Positions 17,774-26,612 are shown, counted from the stretch's first letter. The stretch: 64,000 bases of DNA from Haliscomenobacter sp. (GCA_016713275.1 JADJPL010000003.1:372001-436000), one strand, 5' to 3'. Made by a program: numbers and translations. Notes: generated from the sequence alone by a model not told the origin.

Positions 17774-18778
17774 ATGGACAACAGAAAAACGGTCCTTTCC
17801 GCGATTCAGCCCACCGGCGATATGCACTACGGCAACTATTTCGGGGCAGTAAAGAACTGGGTTCGCCTCCAGGATTCCTACCAGTGTTTCTACGGGGTGG
17901 TGGATTACCACGCCATGACCATGCCCTTCAACCCCAAAACCCTGCGCGAAAATACCTGGGAACTGATCTTCAACCTCCTGGCTACGGGAATCCGCCCCGA
18001 AAACCTGTTCATCCAGTCGCTCGTGCCCGAACACGCCGAGTTGTGCTGGGTCTTCAATTGCTTTACCTCTTTCGGCCAGCTGACCCGCATGACTCAGTTT
18101 AAGGACAAAAGCGCCCAATCCGGGGAGGACGGCTTTATTTCGGCCGGAATACTGGATTATCCGGTACTCCAGGCAGCCGATATTTTGATCTACCGGGCCG
18201 ATTATGTACCGGTGGGCAAGGATCAGGAACAACATCTCGAACTGACGCGCAACATCGCCGAACGGTTCAACAACCAGGTGGGCAAGGAATATTTTGTGCT
18301 CCCCGAAACGATCTACACCGAGGTGCCCAAAGTGATGTCGACAGCAGATCCGTCGCGGAAAATGAGTAAAAGCGCCGGAGAAAAGCACTATATTAACGTG
18401 TTTGCCGACGACAACCGGATCCGCAAACAGGTCCGGTCTGCCGTGACGGATACCGGCGATACCCCCGAGGGCGCCATGAGCCCCGGCGTCGCCAATTTAT
18501 TCGAGCTGCTCAAAGCAGCCGAACACACCGCTGTCCGGGAATCGTTATTAGCAGATTACCATAGCGGCCAGCTCAAATACGTCGATCTAAAGGATGCCGT
18601 TGCGGAGGCATTGATCGGCATCAGCACCGAAATCCGAAACCGGCGCGCCGATCTGAATGCGCACAAAAAAGAGGTGAAAGACCAAATTCGCCAATCCACG
18701 GAGCAAATCCGCAAACGGGCTCAGGAAACGATCCGGGATGTAAAAGACCTGGCCGGATTAATGAACGTCAAATTCTGA
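17774..18778 (+). CDS. trpS: Tryptophan--tRNA ligase
   Basis: Class I aminoacyl-tRNA synthetase charging tRNA-Trp; 334 residues, normal for bacterial TrpS. The HIGH-type motif is in AIQPTGDMHYGNYFGAVKNW, the tryptophan pocket in QAADILIYRADYVPVGKDQEQHLELTRN, and the KMSKS loop is RKMSKSAG. The start at 17774 gives MDNRKTVLSAIQPTG, right before the first conserved block; a longer reading would pass through the promoter box. The hydrolase gene follows after 3 nt. Confidence 0.96.
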   Translation: MDNRKTVLSAIQPTGDMHYGNYFGAVKNWVRLQDSYQCFYGVVDYHAMTMPFNPKTLRENTWELIFNLLATGIRPENLFIQSLVPEHAELCWVFNCFTSFGQLTRMTQFKDKSAQSGEDGFISAGILDYPVLQAADILIYRADYVPVGKDQEQHLELTRNIAERFNNQVGKEYFVLPETIYTEVPKVMSTADPSRKMSKSAGEKHYINVFADDNRIRKQVRSAVTDTGDTPEGAMSPGVANLFELLKAAEHTAVRESLLADYHSGQLKYVDLKDAVAEALIGISTEIRNRRADLNAHKKEVKDQIRQSTEQIRKRAQETIRDVKDLAGLMNVKF

Positions 18779-18781
18779 GCG

Positions 18782-19405
18782 ATGAAAATCATTTGCATTG
18801 GCCGGAACTACTCCGAGCACGCACGCGAACTGAACAACGCCGTTCCGGAAGACCCCATCGTGTTCATGAAACCGCCTTCTGCGCTGCTGGTCAGCAGCAA
18901 ACCGCTCTATTACCCGGAATTCACGACGGCGTTGCACTACGAGGGAGAGATCGTCCTGCAGATCGGCAAGAACGGCAGGCATGTGCAACCCGAGTTTGCC
19001 GAAAGCTACATCTCCGGTATCGGGTTTGGGATCGATTTCACTGCCCGCGACCTGCAGCAGCAGTGCAAAACGAAAGGCCTGCCCTGGGAAATCGCCAAAG
19101 CGTTCGACGGGTCCGCCCCGATCAGCGATATGGTGCCGGTGGAGGAATTTCCCGATTTCCCGGAGATTGCCTTTGAACTGCATAAAAACGGAACGCCCGT
19201 GCAGACCGGCAACACCAAAGACATGCTCTTTTCTATTACCGATATCATTGTCTACGTGTCCCGGTTCTTCAAACTGCAAATGGGCGACCTCATTTATACG
19301 GGCACCCCGGCGGGCGTCGGGCCCGTACAGATCGGAGACAAGCTCGAAGGATTTATCCGCTTCCCCGACGGGCTGCGGAAAATGCTGGAGTGCGAAATCA
19401 AATAA
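18782..19405 (+). CDS. Fumarylacetoacetate hydrolase family protein (FAHD1-like)
   Basis: 207-residue FAH-fold hydrolase. Relatives act as acylpyruvate hydrolases or oxaloacetate decarboxylases. Metal-site residues are visible: ALHYEGEIVLQIG (Glu-x-Glu) and GIGFGIDFTARDLQQQCK (Asp). The SFITDIIVYVS-like strand and IYTGTPAGVGPVQIGD complete the signature. The small size is that of FAHD1 rather than true fumarylacetoacetase. It begins 3 nt after trpS, suggesting an operon, although no metabolic link is evident. Confidence 0.9.
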   Translation: MKIICIGRNYSEHARELNNAVPEDPIVFMKPPSALLVSSKPLYYPEFTTALHYEGEIVLQIGKNGRHVQPEFAESYISGIGFGIDFTARDLQQQCKTKGLPWEIAKAFDGSAPISDMVPVEEFPDFPEIAFELHKNGTPVQTGNTKDMLFSITDIIVYVSRFFKLQMGDLIYTGTPAGVGPVQIGDKLEGFIRFPDGLRKMLECEIK

Positions 19406-19460
19406 TTGGAGTTTAACTTAACATTGACCGGCTCGCTCTGTTTTTGTGCGGATAGTTTCC

Positions 19461-19469
19461 TAATTTTGC
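19461..19469 (+). promoter_or_regulatory. Bacteroidota -7 box (TAATTTTGC) for metK
   Basis: TAnnTTTGC match 36 nt before the metK ATG. No SAM-riboswitch-like structure was seen in the 100-bp leader. Confidence 0.6.
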
Positions 19470-19505
19470 CTCGCTTTGCGAATGCTTAATCTTTAACTCA
19501 AGAAC

Positions 19506-20765
19506 ATGCCATACCTGTTTACTTCCGAGTCGGTATCCGAGGGCCATCCGGATAAAGTCGCCGACCAGATTTCCGATGCCCTGGTAGACCATTTCCTGGC
19601 GTTTGACCCCAACTCCAAGGTGGCCTGCGAAACCCTGGTTACCACCGGCCAGGTGGTTCTGGCCGGCGAGGTTAAGTCCAAAGTCTATCTGGACGTGCAG
19701 CAGATTGCCCGTGACGTGATCCGCCGGATTGGCTATACCAAGTCGGAATATATGTTCGAAGCCAACTCCTGCGGCGTTCTTTCCGCTATCCACGAGCAGT
19801 CGCCCGATATCAACCAGGGCGTGGAGCGCCCCAACCCCGAAGACCAGGGCGCCGGCGACCAGGGCATGATGTTTGGCTACGCCACCAACGAAACCGAGAA
19901 CTACATGCCGCTGGCGCTCGACCTCGCCCACCGGCTTTTGGCGGAGCTGGCCGATATCCGCAAAAACCACCACGAGCTGATGCCCTACCTGCGCCCGGAC
20001 GCCAAATCGCAGGTAACCATCGAATATTCCGACGACCACAAGCCCGTGCGGATCGACACCATCGTCGTTTCGACCCAGCACGACGATTTCGCCAGCGACG
20101 AGCGCATGCTCGCCCGCATCCGCCACGATGTGGAGCATATCCTCGTGCCCCGGATGAAAAATAAACTGCAGCCCAGCCTGCATTCGCTGTTCGACAGCCA
20201 AATCATCTACCACGTCAACCCCACCGGTAAATTCGTGATTGGCGGCCCCCACGGCGATACCGGCCTGACCGGCAGAAAGATCATCGTCGATACCTACGGC
20301 GGCAAAGGTGCGCACGGCGGCGGCGCGTTCAGCGGAAAAGACCCCTCGAAGGTAGACCGCTCGGCGGCTTACGCTACCCGCCACATCGCCAAAAACCTGG
20401 TTGCCGCCGGCGTTTGCGACGAAGTGCTCGTGCAGGTGTCCTATGCGATCGGCATCGCCAAGCCCACCAATATTTACATCAATACCTACAACACCGCCAA
20501 AGTCGACATGAACGACGGCGAGATTGCCCAGAAGGTGTACGCGCTCTTCGATATGCGCCCCTACGCCATCGAGCAACGCCTCAAGCTCCGCAATCCGATC
20601 TATTCCGACACGGCAGCCTACGGCCACATGGGCCGCCCCTCCTCCACCAAGCTCGTCGAACTCCGCGACGGCTCCGGCAGCCTGGTCCAGAAAGAAGTCG
20701 AAACCTTCACCTGGGAAAAACTCGACTACGTAGACCAGGTGCGGGAAGCGTTTGGGATACGGTAG
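19506..20765 (+). CDS. metK: S-adenosylmethionine synthase
   Basis: Forms S-adenosylmethionine from methionine and ATP; cytoplasmic tetramer. 419 residues, with FTSESVSEGHPDKVADQISDA at the N-terminus, the signature hexapeptide-containing GAGDQGMMFGYA, and the phosphate loop GGGAFSGKDPSKVDRSAAY. N-terminal, central and C-terminal domains are complete. A short-word array begins directly after the TAG stop. Confidence 0.97.
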   Translation: MPYLFTSESVSEGHPDKVADQISDALVDHFLAFDPNSKVACETLVTTGQVVLAGEVKSKVYLDVQQIARDVIRRIGYTKSEYMFEANSCGVLSAIHEQSPDINQGVERPNPEDQGAGDQGMMFGYATNETENYMPLALDLAHRLLAELADIRKNHHELMPYLRPDAKSQVTIEYSDDHKPVRIDTIVVSTQHDDFASDERMLARIRHDVEHILVPRMKNKLQPSLHSLFDSQIIYHVNPTGKFVIGGPHGDTGLTGRKIIVDTYGGKGAHGGGAFSGKDPSKVDRSAAYATRHIAKNLVAAGVCDEVLVQVSYAIGIAKPTNIYINTYNTAKVDMNDGEIAQKVYALFDMRPYAIEQRLKLRNPIYSDTAAYGHMGRPSSTKLVELRDGSGSLVQKEVETFTWEKLDYVDQVREAFGIR

Positions 20766-20813
20766 GGAGAAAGTTGCGAAGTTGCGGGGTTGCGAAGGTA
20801 CGAGGTACGAAAA
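20766..20813. repeat. GTTGCGAAG / GTACGAGG short-word array after metK
   Basis: Words GAAGTTGC, GGGGTTGC, GAAGGTAC, GAGGTAC start right after the metK stop and lead into the hairpin-module island. Confidence 0.85.
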
Positions 20814-22090
20814 GTTCTGTTGTGCGTAGACTTCCGTCTACGCATTCGTTCAATCTTCAGATTGCGCGTGCAATCTACTGCCATTGGGGGCATTGCTGCG
20901 TTGTCTGAACTGTGATTTGCATGATTAAAGGATGGCCATGATGTAGCTCGGATTGGAAATCCGAGGCTGTTGACCGGAATTTTATTCCGGGAGACGCGTC
21001 GTGCAGTCGTTGTTTCGTTTGGTATTGCGTAGCCTTCGCTACGTTGTCTGAATCTTCAGATTGCGCGTGCAATCTACTGCCATGGGGCATTGCTCGGTTT
21101 TCTGAACTGTGATTTGACATGATTAAAGGATTCATGATGGGGGCGCCCCATTTGGGGCTAGGGCGTAAGGGCTGTAAGGCGCAAGGGCAGGTACCAAAGG
21201 CGGCCCATCTCCGTTTCACCCTTCAGTGCCGTCCACCGTCCACCGTCCCCTTCTGCCGTTGCTTGTTGTCTGAACCAGGATTTGGGGGGATTAAAGGATA
21301 GCCATGATGTAGCTCGGATTTTCAATCCGAGACTGTTGACCGGAATTATATTCCGGGAAGCGCCCCATGCAGTCGTTGGCTTCCCCTGTTGTGCGTAGAC
21401 GGAAGTCTACGCATTCGTTCAATCTTCAGATTGCGCGTGCAATCTACTGCCATTGGGGGCAATGCTTGTTGTCTGAACTGTGATTTGCATGATTAAAGGA
21501 TGGCCATGATGTAGCTCGGATTGGAAATCCGAGGCTGTTGACCGGAATTATATTCCGGGAGACGCCCCATGCAGTCGTTGGCTTCCCCTGTTGTGCGTAG
21601 ACTTCCGTCTACGCATTCGTTCAATCTTCAGATTGCGCGCGCAATCTACTGCCATTGGGGCAATGCTATGTTGTCTGAACTATGATTTGCATGATTTAAG
21701 GATGGGCATGATGGGGGGCAATTTGGGCATAAGGCGTAAGGCGCAAGGTGTTTCAGCGTCTGCCGTCTTCCGTCTGCCGTTTCCCGTTTCCGTGGCTTTT
21801 TGTCTGAATCACAGATTCCACTGATTTAAGGATGGACGCAGATGGGAAGAAGGCGCCCAAAATAATCCTGCCCATCCTGTAATCCCCCCAAATCCTGGTT
21901 CAGACAAGAAGCAAACGGGAGACGGCAGACGGTGGACGGGGGACGGGGGACGGGGGCCCCTTGTGCCTTACGCCTCAAGCCTTACGCCTCAAGCTTTACG
22001 CCCAAATCGCCCTCATCCTGTCCATCCCTTCATCCTGCAAATCGGGTTCAGACAACGGCAGCCTACGCACAACAGGCCGTTGAGTATCGC
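20814..22090. repeat. Hairpin-module repeat island (imperfect large inverted repeat)
   Basis: About 1.28 kb without genes. A ~204-bp unit (best copies starting near 20819, 21388 and 21588) carries five small hairpins: GTAGAC-TTCC-GTCTAC; CAATCT-TC-AGATTG; AGATTGC-GCGT-GCAATCT; CTCGGATT-GGA-AATCCGAG; CCGGAAT-TAT-ATTCCGG. These are followed by a TTGTCTGAAC...GATTAAAGGATGG module, GCGTAAGGCGCAAGG words and CCGTC arrays. From about 21870 to 22075 the same modules reappear in the same order on the other strand (CCGTC array as GACGGGGGACGG, CCAAATCCTGGTTCAGACAA, CCTACGCACAACAGG). Non-coding; function unknown. Confidence 0.88.
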
Positions 22091-22403
22091 AGGAGTTTTT
22101 CATTTAACTGATTGATAAACAGGAATTTGTTATTGTTTTTGTTTTCCTGGCTACCACAGAGCCCAAAAAATTTGGGTTGTGGGGTTTCTGGTGCCGATCT
22201 ACTTTTATTTCCGGTTCGAATACAACACCCTTCCACCAAATAGACCTGATTCCGTTCGGAGTAATCCGGGGCCTGGGGCGGCTTGCCTCAGGGGGTCATC
22301 GCGTTTCTCCGCACTACAGCAAGTGGGTATTTCTTTTGGCGCTCTGGGCTTTCGCGGCCTGGGCAGCCTGGATAGTTATTGTTTCATGAAAAAACAAGCA
22401 CAC
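22091..22403. other. Leader region of the P-II/ammonium transporter unit
   Basis: About 310 bp. It contains a hairpin at 22154-22182 (outer arms CCACA/TGTGG, inner arms CCCAAA/TTTGGG with an AAA loop). A 70-codon open frame (22177-22389) with a hydrophobic end is present but resembles nothing known and is not called a gene. No clear -7 box. Confidence 0.4.
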
Positions 22404-22742
22404 ATGAAAAAAATTGAAGCCGTCGTCCGGCTTTCCCGGTTTGAGAAGATCCGGGATGGGCTGGCGCAAATCGGGGTTAAGTTTTTCACCCTGCAGGAAG
22501 TAAAAGGCTATGGCCTTCAGAAACGGGAAAAACTGGTTTACCGGGGCAGCGTCTACGACGCAGATTACATTGCCCGGTTGCAAATCGACATCCTCACGAC
22601 CGAGGACATGGTGGAGCCCATCATCACGGCCATTGTCAGCGCCGGACGAACCGGGGAGATCGGCGATGGGAAAATCGCCGTCTACGATGTCGAGCAGGTG
22701 GTGCGCATCCGCACGTCCGAAAAAGGCCAGGAAGCGATCTAG
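22404..22742 (+). CDS. glnK: Nitrogen regulatory protein P-II
   Basis: 112 residues, the exact P-II length. Cytoplasmic trimer reporting ATP/ADP and 2-oxoglutarate and gating the ammonium channel coded next to it. T-loop residues Y46 and Y51 (LVYRGSVYDAD) are both present, so uridylylation at Y51 is possible. The body includes VEPIITAIVSAGRTGEIGDGKIAVYDVEQVVRIRT, the B- and C-loop signature. The ATG at 22404 matches the family start MKKIEAVVR; another in-frame ATG lies 18 nt upstream. amt follows after 38 nt. The gene name is assigned from context. Confidence 0.93.
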   Translation: MKKIEAVVRLSRFEKIRDGLAQIGVKFFTLQEVKGYGLQKREKLVYRGSVYDADYIARLQIDILTTEDMVEPIITAIVSAGRTGEIGDGKIAVYDVEQVVRIRTSEKGQEAI

Positions 22743-22780
22743 GCCAACAATCCATTGATCACCATTTAATCAGATTGAAA

Positions 22781-24022
22781 ATGAACGAAGCCATTTTTAC
22801 CGTAAATAACCTGTGGATTCTCGTTTCCACGATACTGGTCTTTATTATGCACCTGGGGTTTGCGACCCTGGAAGCTGGGTTTGTCCAGAAGAAAAATGTC
22901 GTCAATATCCTGTTCAAAAACACGATGATCGTCGTGATCGGGTTGCTGACGTATGCCATTGTGGGCTTTAACCTCATGTACCCGGGCATGAATGCCGGGG
23001 GCTTTTTCGGGTTCAGCGGGTTTGGGCTGAGCCTGCCGGGCGGCGACCCCATCGAGTACGCCGGCGGCAATTATACCTATTGGACGGATTTTATTTTCCA
23101 GGGCATGTTTGCCGCTACCTGCGCGACGATCGTTTCCGGCGCAGTAGCGGAGCGGATCAAACTGGTGCCTTTCCTGCTGTTTTCAGCGGTTTTTGTCGCG
23201 CTTTGCTACCCCATTACTGGGTTTTGGAACTGGGGCGGAGGCTGGCTGAAAGCGGCCGGATTCTACGACTTTGCCGGGTCCACCATGGTGCATGCAGCCG
23301 GCGGGTTTGCAGCGCTGGCCGCCGTTTTGGTCCTGGGCCCCAGAAGGGGGAAGTATACCGACCATGGCATCAAGCCCATCCCGGGACATAGCATGCCTTT
23401 GGCGACGATTGGGGTGTTCCTGCTCTGGTTCGGCTGGTATGGGTTCAACGGCGGGTCGGTGCTTTCGGCCAATCCGATGGGCGTTTCCCTGGTGTTCGTG
23501 ACCACCTCGCTGGCTGCAGCTGCGGGCGCTTTGGTCGCTTTTATTGCCGGTTACCTGTTGTTCAAGTCTTACGACCTCTCCATGACGCTCAATGGCATTC
23601 TGGGCGGGTTGGTTGGCATTACCGCCGGAGCCGACCAAATGAGCCCCAATGAGGCCATGCTGATTGGCGCGATCGCCGGCGCGATCATTCCGTTCTCGGT
23701 AGTCTTTTTTGATCGCCGGAAAGTCGACGATCCGGTGGGCGCTACGTCGGTGCACCTCGCTTGCGGCGTGTGGGGAACCCTCGCAGTGGGCATTTTTGGG
23801 GCCAAAGCTGGCCTGAATCAGGTGCTGGTTCAGCTGATGGGCGTGGCGGCTATTGGCGCCTTTTCCTTTGCCGCGGCGTTCGCGATTATGTACGCGCTGA
23901 AGCAAACGGTCGGCATCCGCGTAAGCGAAGAGGAAGAAATGATTGGCCTGGACATCGGCGAGCACGAAATGTCCGCTTATGCGGATTCTCCTTCGGAACA
24001 GATGGCCATGGCCGTTTCCTGA
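22781..24022 (+). CDS. amt: Ammonium transporter
   Basis: Inner-membrane ammonium channel of the Amt/MEP/Rh family, 413 residues with eleven predicted hydrophobic helices. Family hallmarks: LWILVSTILVFIMHLGFATLEAGFVQKKN, GFWNWGGGWL, DFAGSTMVHAAGGFAALAA (Asp and first His), and GATSVHLACGVWGTLAVG (second His). The short cytoplasmic tail is acidic. ATG at 22781; the TTG two codons earlier is not needed. Couples with the P-II protein upstream, which is expected to block the pore under nitrogen sufficiency. Confidence 0.96.
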   Translation: MNEAIFTVNNLWILVSTILVFIMHLGFATLEAGFVQKKNVVNILFKNTMIVVIGLLTYAIVGFNLMYPGMNAGGFFGFSGFGLSLPGGDPIEYAGGNYTYWTDFIFQGMFAATCATIVSGAVAERIKLVPFLLFSAVFVALCYPITGFWNWGGGWLKAAGFYDFAGSTMVHAAGGFAALAAVLVLGPRRGKYTDHGIKPIPGHSMPLATIGVFLLWFGWYGFNGGSVLSANPMGVSLVFVTTSLAAAAGALVAFIAGYLLFKSYDLSMTLNGILGGLVGITAGADQMSPNEAMLIGAIAGAIIPFSVVFFDRRKVDDPVGATSVHLACGVWGTLAVGIFGAKAGLNQVLVQLMGVAAIGAFSFAAAFAIMYALKQTVGIRVSEEEEMIGLDIGEHEMSAYADSPSEQMAMAVS

Positions 24023-24063
24023 TCGCGCATTTCGTTTCTTTCAAGTATAATCCCTTGTAAAAA

Positions 24064-24089
24064 GCTCCCTGGCACAAAGGCCAGGGAGC
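24064..24089. terminator. Hairpin after amt
   Basis: GCTCCCTGGC, a six-base loop, then GCCAGGGAGC: a perfect 10-bp stem 42 nt after the amt stop. The poly-A run before the stem gives a T tract only on the minus strand. Likely separates amt from the outer-membrane gene, whose 256-bp upstream gap holds nothing else recognised. Confidence 0.6.
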
Positions 24090-24278
24090 AAGATTAAGAA
24101 AACGGTGATCCATTTTCTTATTGGCAATCACAAAGATATTGGTTCAGGACCATTCAGGCAATGCATTTTGGTACCCGGAACAGGATCGCCGTTTCTCTTT
24201 TTCCGCTGGCGGGGCTGAGGAAGCCTCTCCGGGCAGGGGCGTGAAACCTCCTTTTCTTAACTATTCAAATCATTGACC

Positions 24279-25388
24279 ATGAAAGTGTCTGCTTTATTGG
24301 GTTTGATGCAAACCCTGTTGTTGCTTTGCTTCGTGCATACCTTGGCCGTCGCCCAGGAATCCTCCGGGCCTGCTCCTGCCCCAGTGGCGGTAGCGCCTAT
24401 TCCTGCCGAGGAGGATGCTGCGGCGCCGTTGTCGATCTCCGGCTTTGTCGATGCCTACTATTTTCACAGCTTCAATAACACGGTGTTTCCAACGAGTTTC
24501 ACCCCCAACAACAAGTCGTTTTCCCTGGGCATGGCGAATGTGGTTTTTTCCAAAACGGGCAAAGTCGGTTTTGTTGCCGACCTCGCTTTTGGCCCCCGCG
24601 CCGAGGCGGCGAACGGATATGCCGGCTCTTCGCTGGCTTTGATCAAACAGCTTTTTGTGACGTATGCGCCAAGCGATGCGCTCACGTTGACGTTAGGGAA
24701 TTTTGGTACGCACGTGGGGTACGAGCTGATCGACTCCAAAAGCAATATTAACTACAGCACGTCCTACCTGTTTTCCTACGGCCCGTTTTTCCACACCGGT
24801 CTTAAAGCCAATCTGGCCTTGAGCGACCGCTTTGGCCTGATGCTGGGCGTTTTTAACGACACCGATACCAAAATCGACGTGGTGAGCGGGAAGCGCCTGG
24901 GAGGACAGCTTTCCTATGCCGGCGACAAGCTGTCGGCCTACCTCAACTACATTGGGGGCCGCGTGGCGGACGAAGACGAACTCACCTCCGAAACCATGGC
25001 GCACCAGATCGACCTTACCGCCAGTTTTAAAGCGTCCGACGCCTTTGGCCTTGGCCTGAACGCCACCGTGAAAACCGTTAAACCAGACGGCGCTTCTTCC
25101 CAAAGCTGGTCCGGAGCAGCGCTGTATGCCAAATATGCGCTCAGCGATTGGTTCACCCTGGGTGTCCGGGGAGAACTCGTCAACGATGGCGACGGCCTGA
25201 TCACCGGTCTGGAGGACGACAGCATCACCTCCTTTACCCTCTCCGGCAATTTCTACCTGGGCCCCGTGACGATCATCCCGGAAATCCGGATTGATAACGC
25301 CAAACAGGAAGCTACGTATACCAGTTTGGAAGGCAAAGGGCTGAAATCCGCTTCGGGAGCGCTGCTGGCGGTCGTGTATAGCTTTTAA
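24279..25388 (+). CDS. Outer membrane beta-barrel protein next to amt
   Basis: 369 residues: signal peptide MKVSALLGLMQTLLLLCFVHTLAVAQ, a short Pro/Ala linker, then alternating polar/aromatic strands to a terminal Phe (ALLAVVYSF), typical of an outer-membrane barrel. SISGFVDAYYFHSFNNTVFP resembles the porin start common in Bacteroidota barrels coded beside ammonium transporters. Probably lets nitrogen compounds into the periplasm, or is co-regulated with them; inference from position only. ATG at 24279 is chosen for the signal peptide. Confidence 0.8.
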   Translation: MKVSALLGLMQTLLLLCFVHTLAVAQESSGPAPAPVAVAPIPAEEDAAAPLSISGFVDAYYFHSFNNTVFPTSFTPNNKSFSLGMANVVFSKTGKVGFVADLAFGPRAEAANGYAGSSLALIKQLFVTYAPSDALTLTLGNFGTHVGYELIDSKSNINYSTSYLFSYGPFFHTGLKANLALSDRFGLMLGVFNDTDTKIDVVSGKRLGGQLSYAGDKLSAYLNYIGGRVADEDELTSETMAHQIDLTASFKASDAFGLGLNATVKTVKPDGASSQSWSGAALYAKYALSDWFTLGVRGELVNDGDGLITGLEDDSITSFTLSGNFYLGPVTIIPEIRIDNAKQEATYTSLEGKGLKSASGALLAVVYSF

Positions 25389-25437
25389 GAAATCACCGCT
25401 TGCGCTGGAATCACAGGCTTCAATTATTTTTTTCTTT

Positions 25438-25461
25438 ACCACCTTGCTTCGGCAAGGTGGT
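25438..25461 (+). terminator. Intrinsic terminator after the barrel gene
   Basis: ACCACCTTGC-TTCG-GCAAGGTGGT: 10-bp stem with a stable TTCG tetraloop followed by CCTTTTTGG, 50 nt after the stop. Confidence 0.85.
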
Positions 25462-25470
25462 CCTTTTTGG

Positions 25471-25570
25471 TGGGCGGTGGACGGAGGACGGGAGACGGAG
25501 GACGGGAGACGGTGGACGGAAGGACGGGAGACGGAAGGGCGGTGGACGGGAGACGCCGGTCGGGGGACCG
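25471..25570. repeat. GGACGG/GGAGACGG short-word array
   Basis: About 100 bp of words that are the reverse complement of the CCGTC arrays (GGAGACGG, GGACGGGAGACGG, GGTGGACGG). Lies between two convergent genes, directly before a solo hairpin module. Confidence 0.88.
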
Positions 25571-25571
25571 G

Positions 25572-25695
25572 CTAATAGTTCCGCACGAAATCTAAGGATT
25601 TCGGCGAACAAGGGCACGCAATCTGAAGATTGGACCCAAGCGTAGACGGAAGTCTCGCACAACAGGACTTTTCGTACCTCGTACTTCGTACCTCC
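25572..25695 (-). repeat. Solo copy of the hairpin module plus GTACGAGG words
   Basis: Read on the minus strand this is GTACGAGGTACGAAAAGTC, CTGTTGTGCG, AGACTTCCGTCT, CAATCTTCAGATTGCG, then GAAATC-CTTA-GATTTC. It matches the start of the island at 20795-20870 in the same order, here inverted and isolated. It abuts the stop of the esterase gene. Confidence 0.8.
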
Positions 25696-25696
25696 G

Positions 25697-26612
25697 CTAC
25701 TTCGCTTTCAAGAGAAACAACATCGGAATCTCCAGCCGTTTGGCCCAGGAGCGTTCGGAGTGGTCTTCGCCGGGAAAGCCTTTGGTTGTCCAGTTGGCTG
25801 AGGAGAACCCTTTGGTTTTCATAATCTCGTCCACCTGGGCTTGGAGGGGAGGGTAGAGGGCGTCGAGGGTTTGGTCGCCATAGTCGAAGTAGAGGCGGTT
25901 CTTCCTGGGGGTGGGCAGGTGGTCTTTCAGGTAGGCCTGGAAGGCGGCGGGAAGGGGGTTGTTGGCAAAGCTTCCCGCTCCGGGCCAGTGGGTAGAAACA
26001 CAGGCTGCCGCCCCAAATACCTTGGGGTATTCGCAAATGGCGTACATGGAGATGAGTCCGCCCATGCTGGAACCCATGATAAAGGTATGGTTCTTGTCTT
26101 TTTTTGGTGGAATAGGTATTATCGATAAAGGGCTTGAGCTCCTTCACCAAAAACAGGAGGTACTGGTCGGCCAGCAGGGCAGGAGCTGTTTGGTTGTTGG
26201 CGGCCGACGCTTTTTCAAGCCGGGCTTTTTCTTCCGCAGACAGGTAATCGAACGCTTTTTGAGGGAAATACTCCGGCCACCGCTTTTGGCCGTTATTCCA
26301 GATCCCCACAACGATGCAATCCTTGATCTTCCCTTCCCGCATCAGCCGGGAAGCCGTCTCGTCGACGCCCCATTCCTGATGGTTCCAGGTGGTCGCGGAA
26401 TCAAACAGCATCTGCCCGTCGTGCATGTAGACCACCGCGTACTTTTTCTTTGGGCTATACCCCTCGGGCAGCCAAACGTCCACATTCCGCGGATCTACGT
26501 ATTGGGAAGAAAATTTTTCAAGGCGTTTTACTTCGCCGCCAGCTACCTGCACCTTTTGGCTAAAACCAATGGATGCCAGGAGAAGAAAAAAGATGAAGAG
26601 GGAGGTTTTCAT
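25697..26612 (-). CDS. Alpha/beta-hydrolase, esterase D/enterochelin-esterase type (one frame break)
   Basis: Secreted or periplasmic esterase, signal peptide MKTSLFIFFLLLASIGFSQ. N-terminal family block: NVDVWLPEGYSPKKKYAVVYMHDGQMLFD, DETASRLMREG, DCIVVGIWN. After a break at the seven-T run 26099-26105 (one T too many), the nucleophile elbow appears as GSSMGG and the rest is collinear (ISMYAICEYPKVFGAAACVSTHW, GFPGEDHSERSW with the catalytic His). The repaired length is 304 residues. A short-word array begins at the base before its ATG. Probably intact apart from a sequencing error; the substrate is unknown. Confidence 0.8.

Noticed and set aside
17549..17852. Open frames sharing FRSLSLAILPQKAFV-like sequence in both MITE copies (also 30668-30931)
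   Set aside because: By-products of the inverted-repeat element; they run into unrelated flanking sequence and lack a shared start.
19406..19505. SAM riboswitch upstream of metK
   Set aside because: Only 100 bp, no recognisable conserved core; a plain -7 box explains expression.
20766..22090. Possible CRISPR array
   Set aside because: Repeat units are 204 bp or 7-8 bp with no unique spacers of constant length, and no cas genes are near.
22177..22389. 70-codon frame with hydrophobic tail before the P-II gene
   Set aside because: No family, start inside a hairpin, tail overlaps the P-II leader; cannot be supported.
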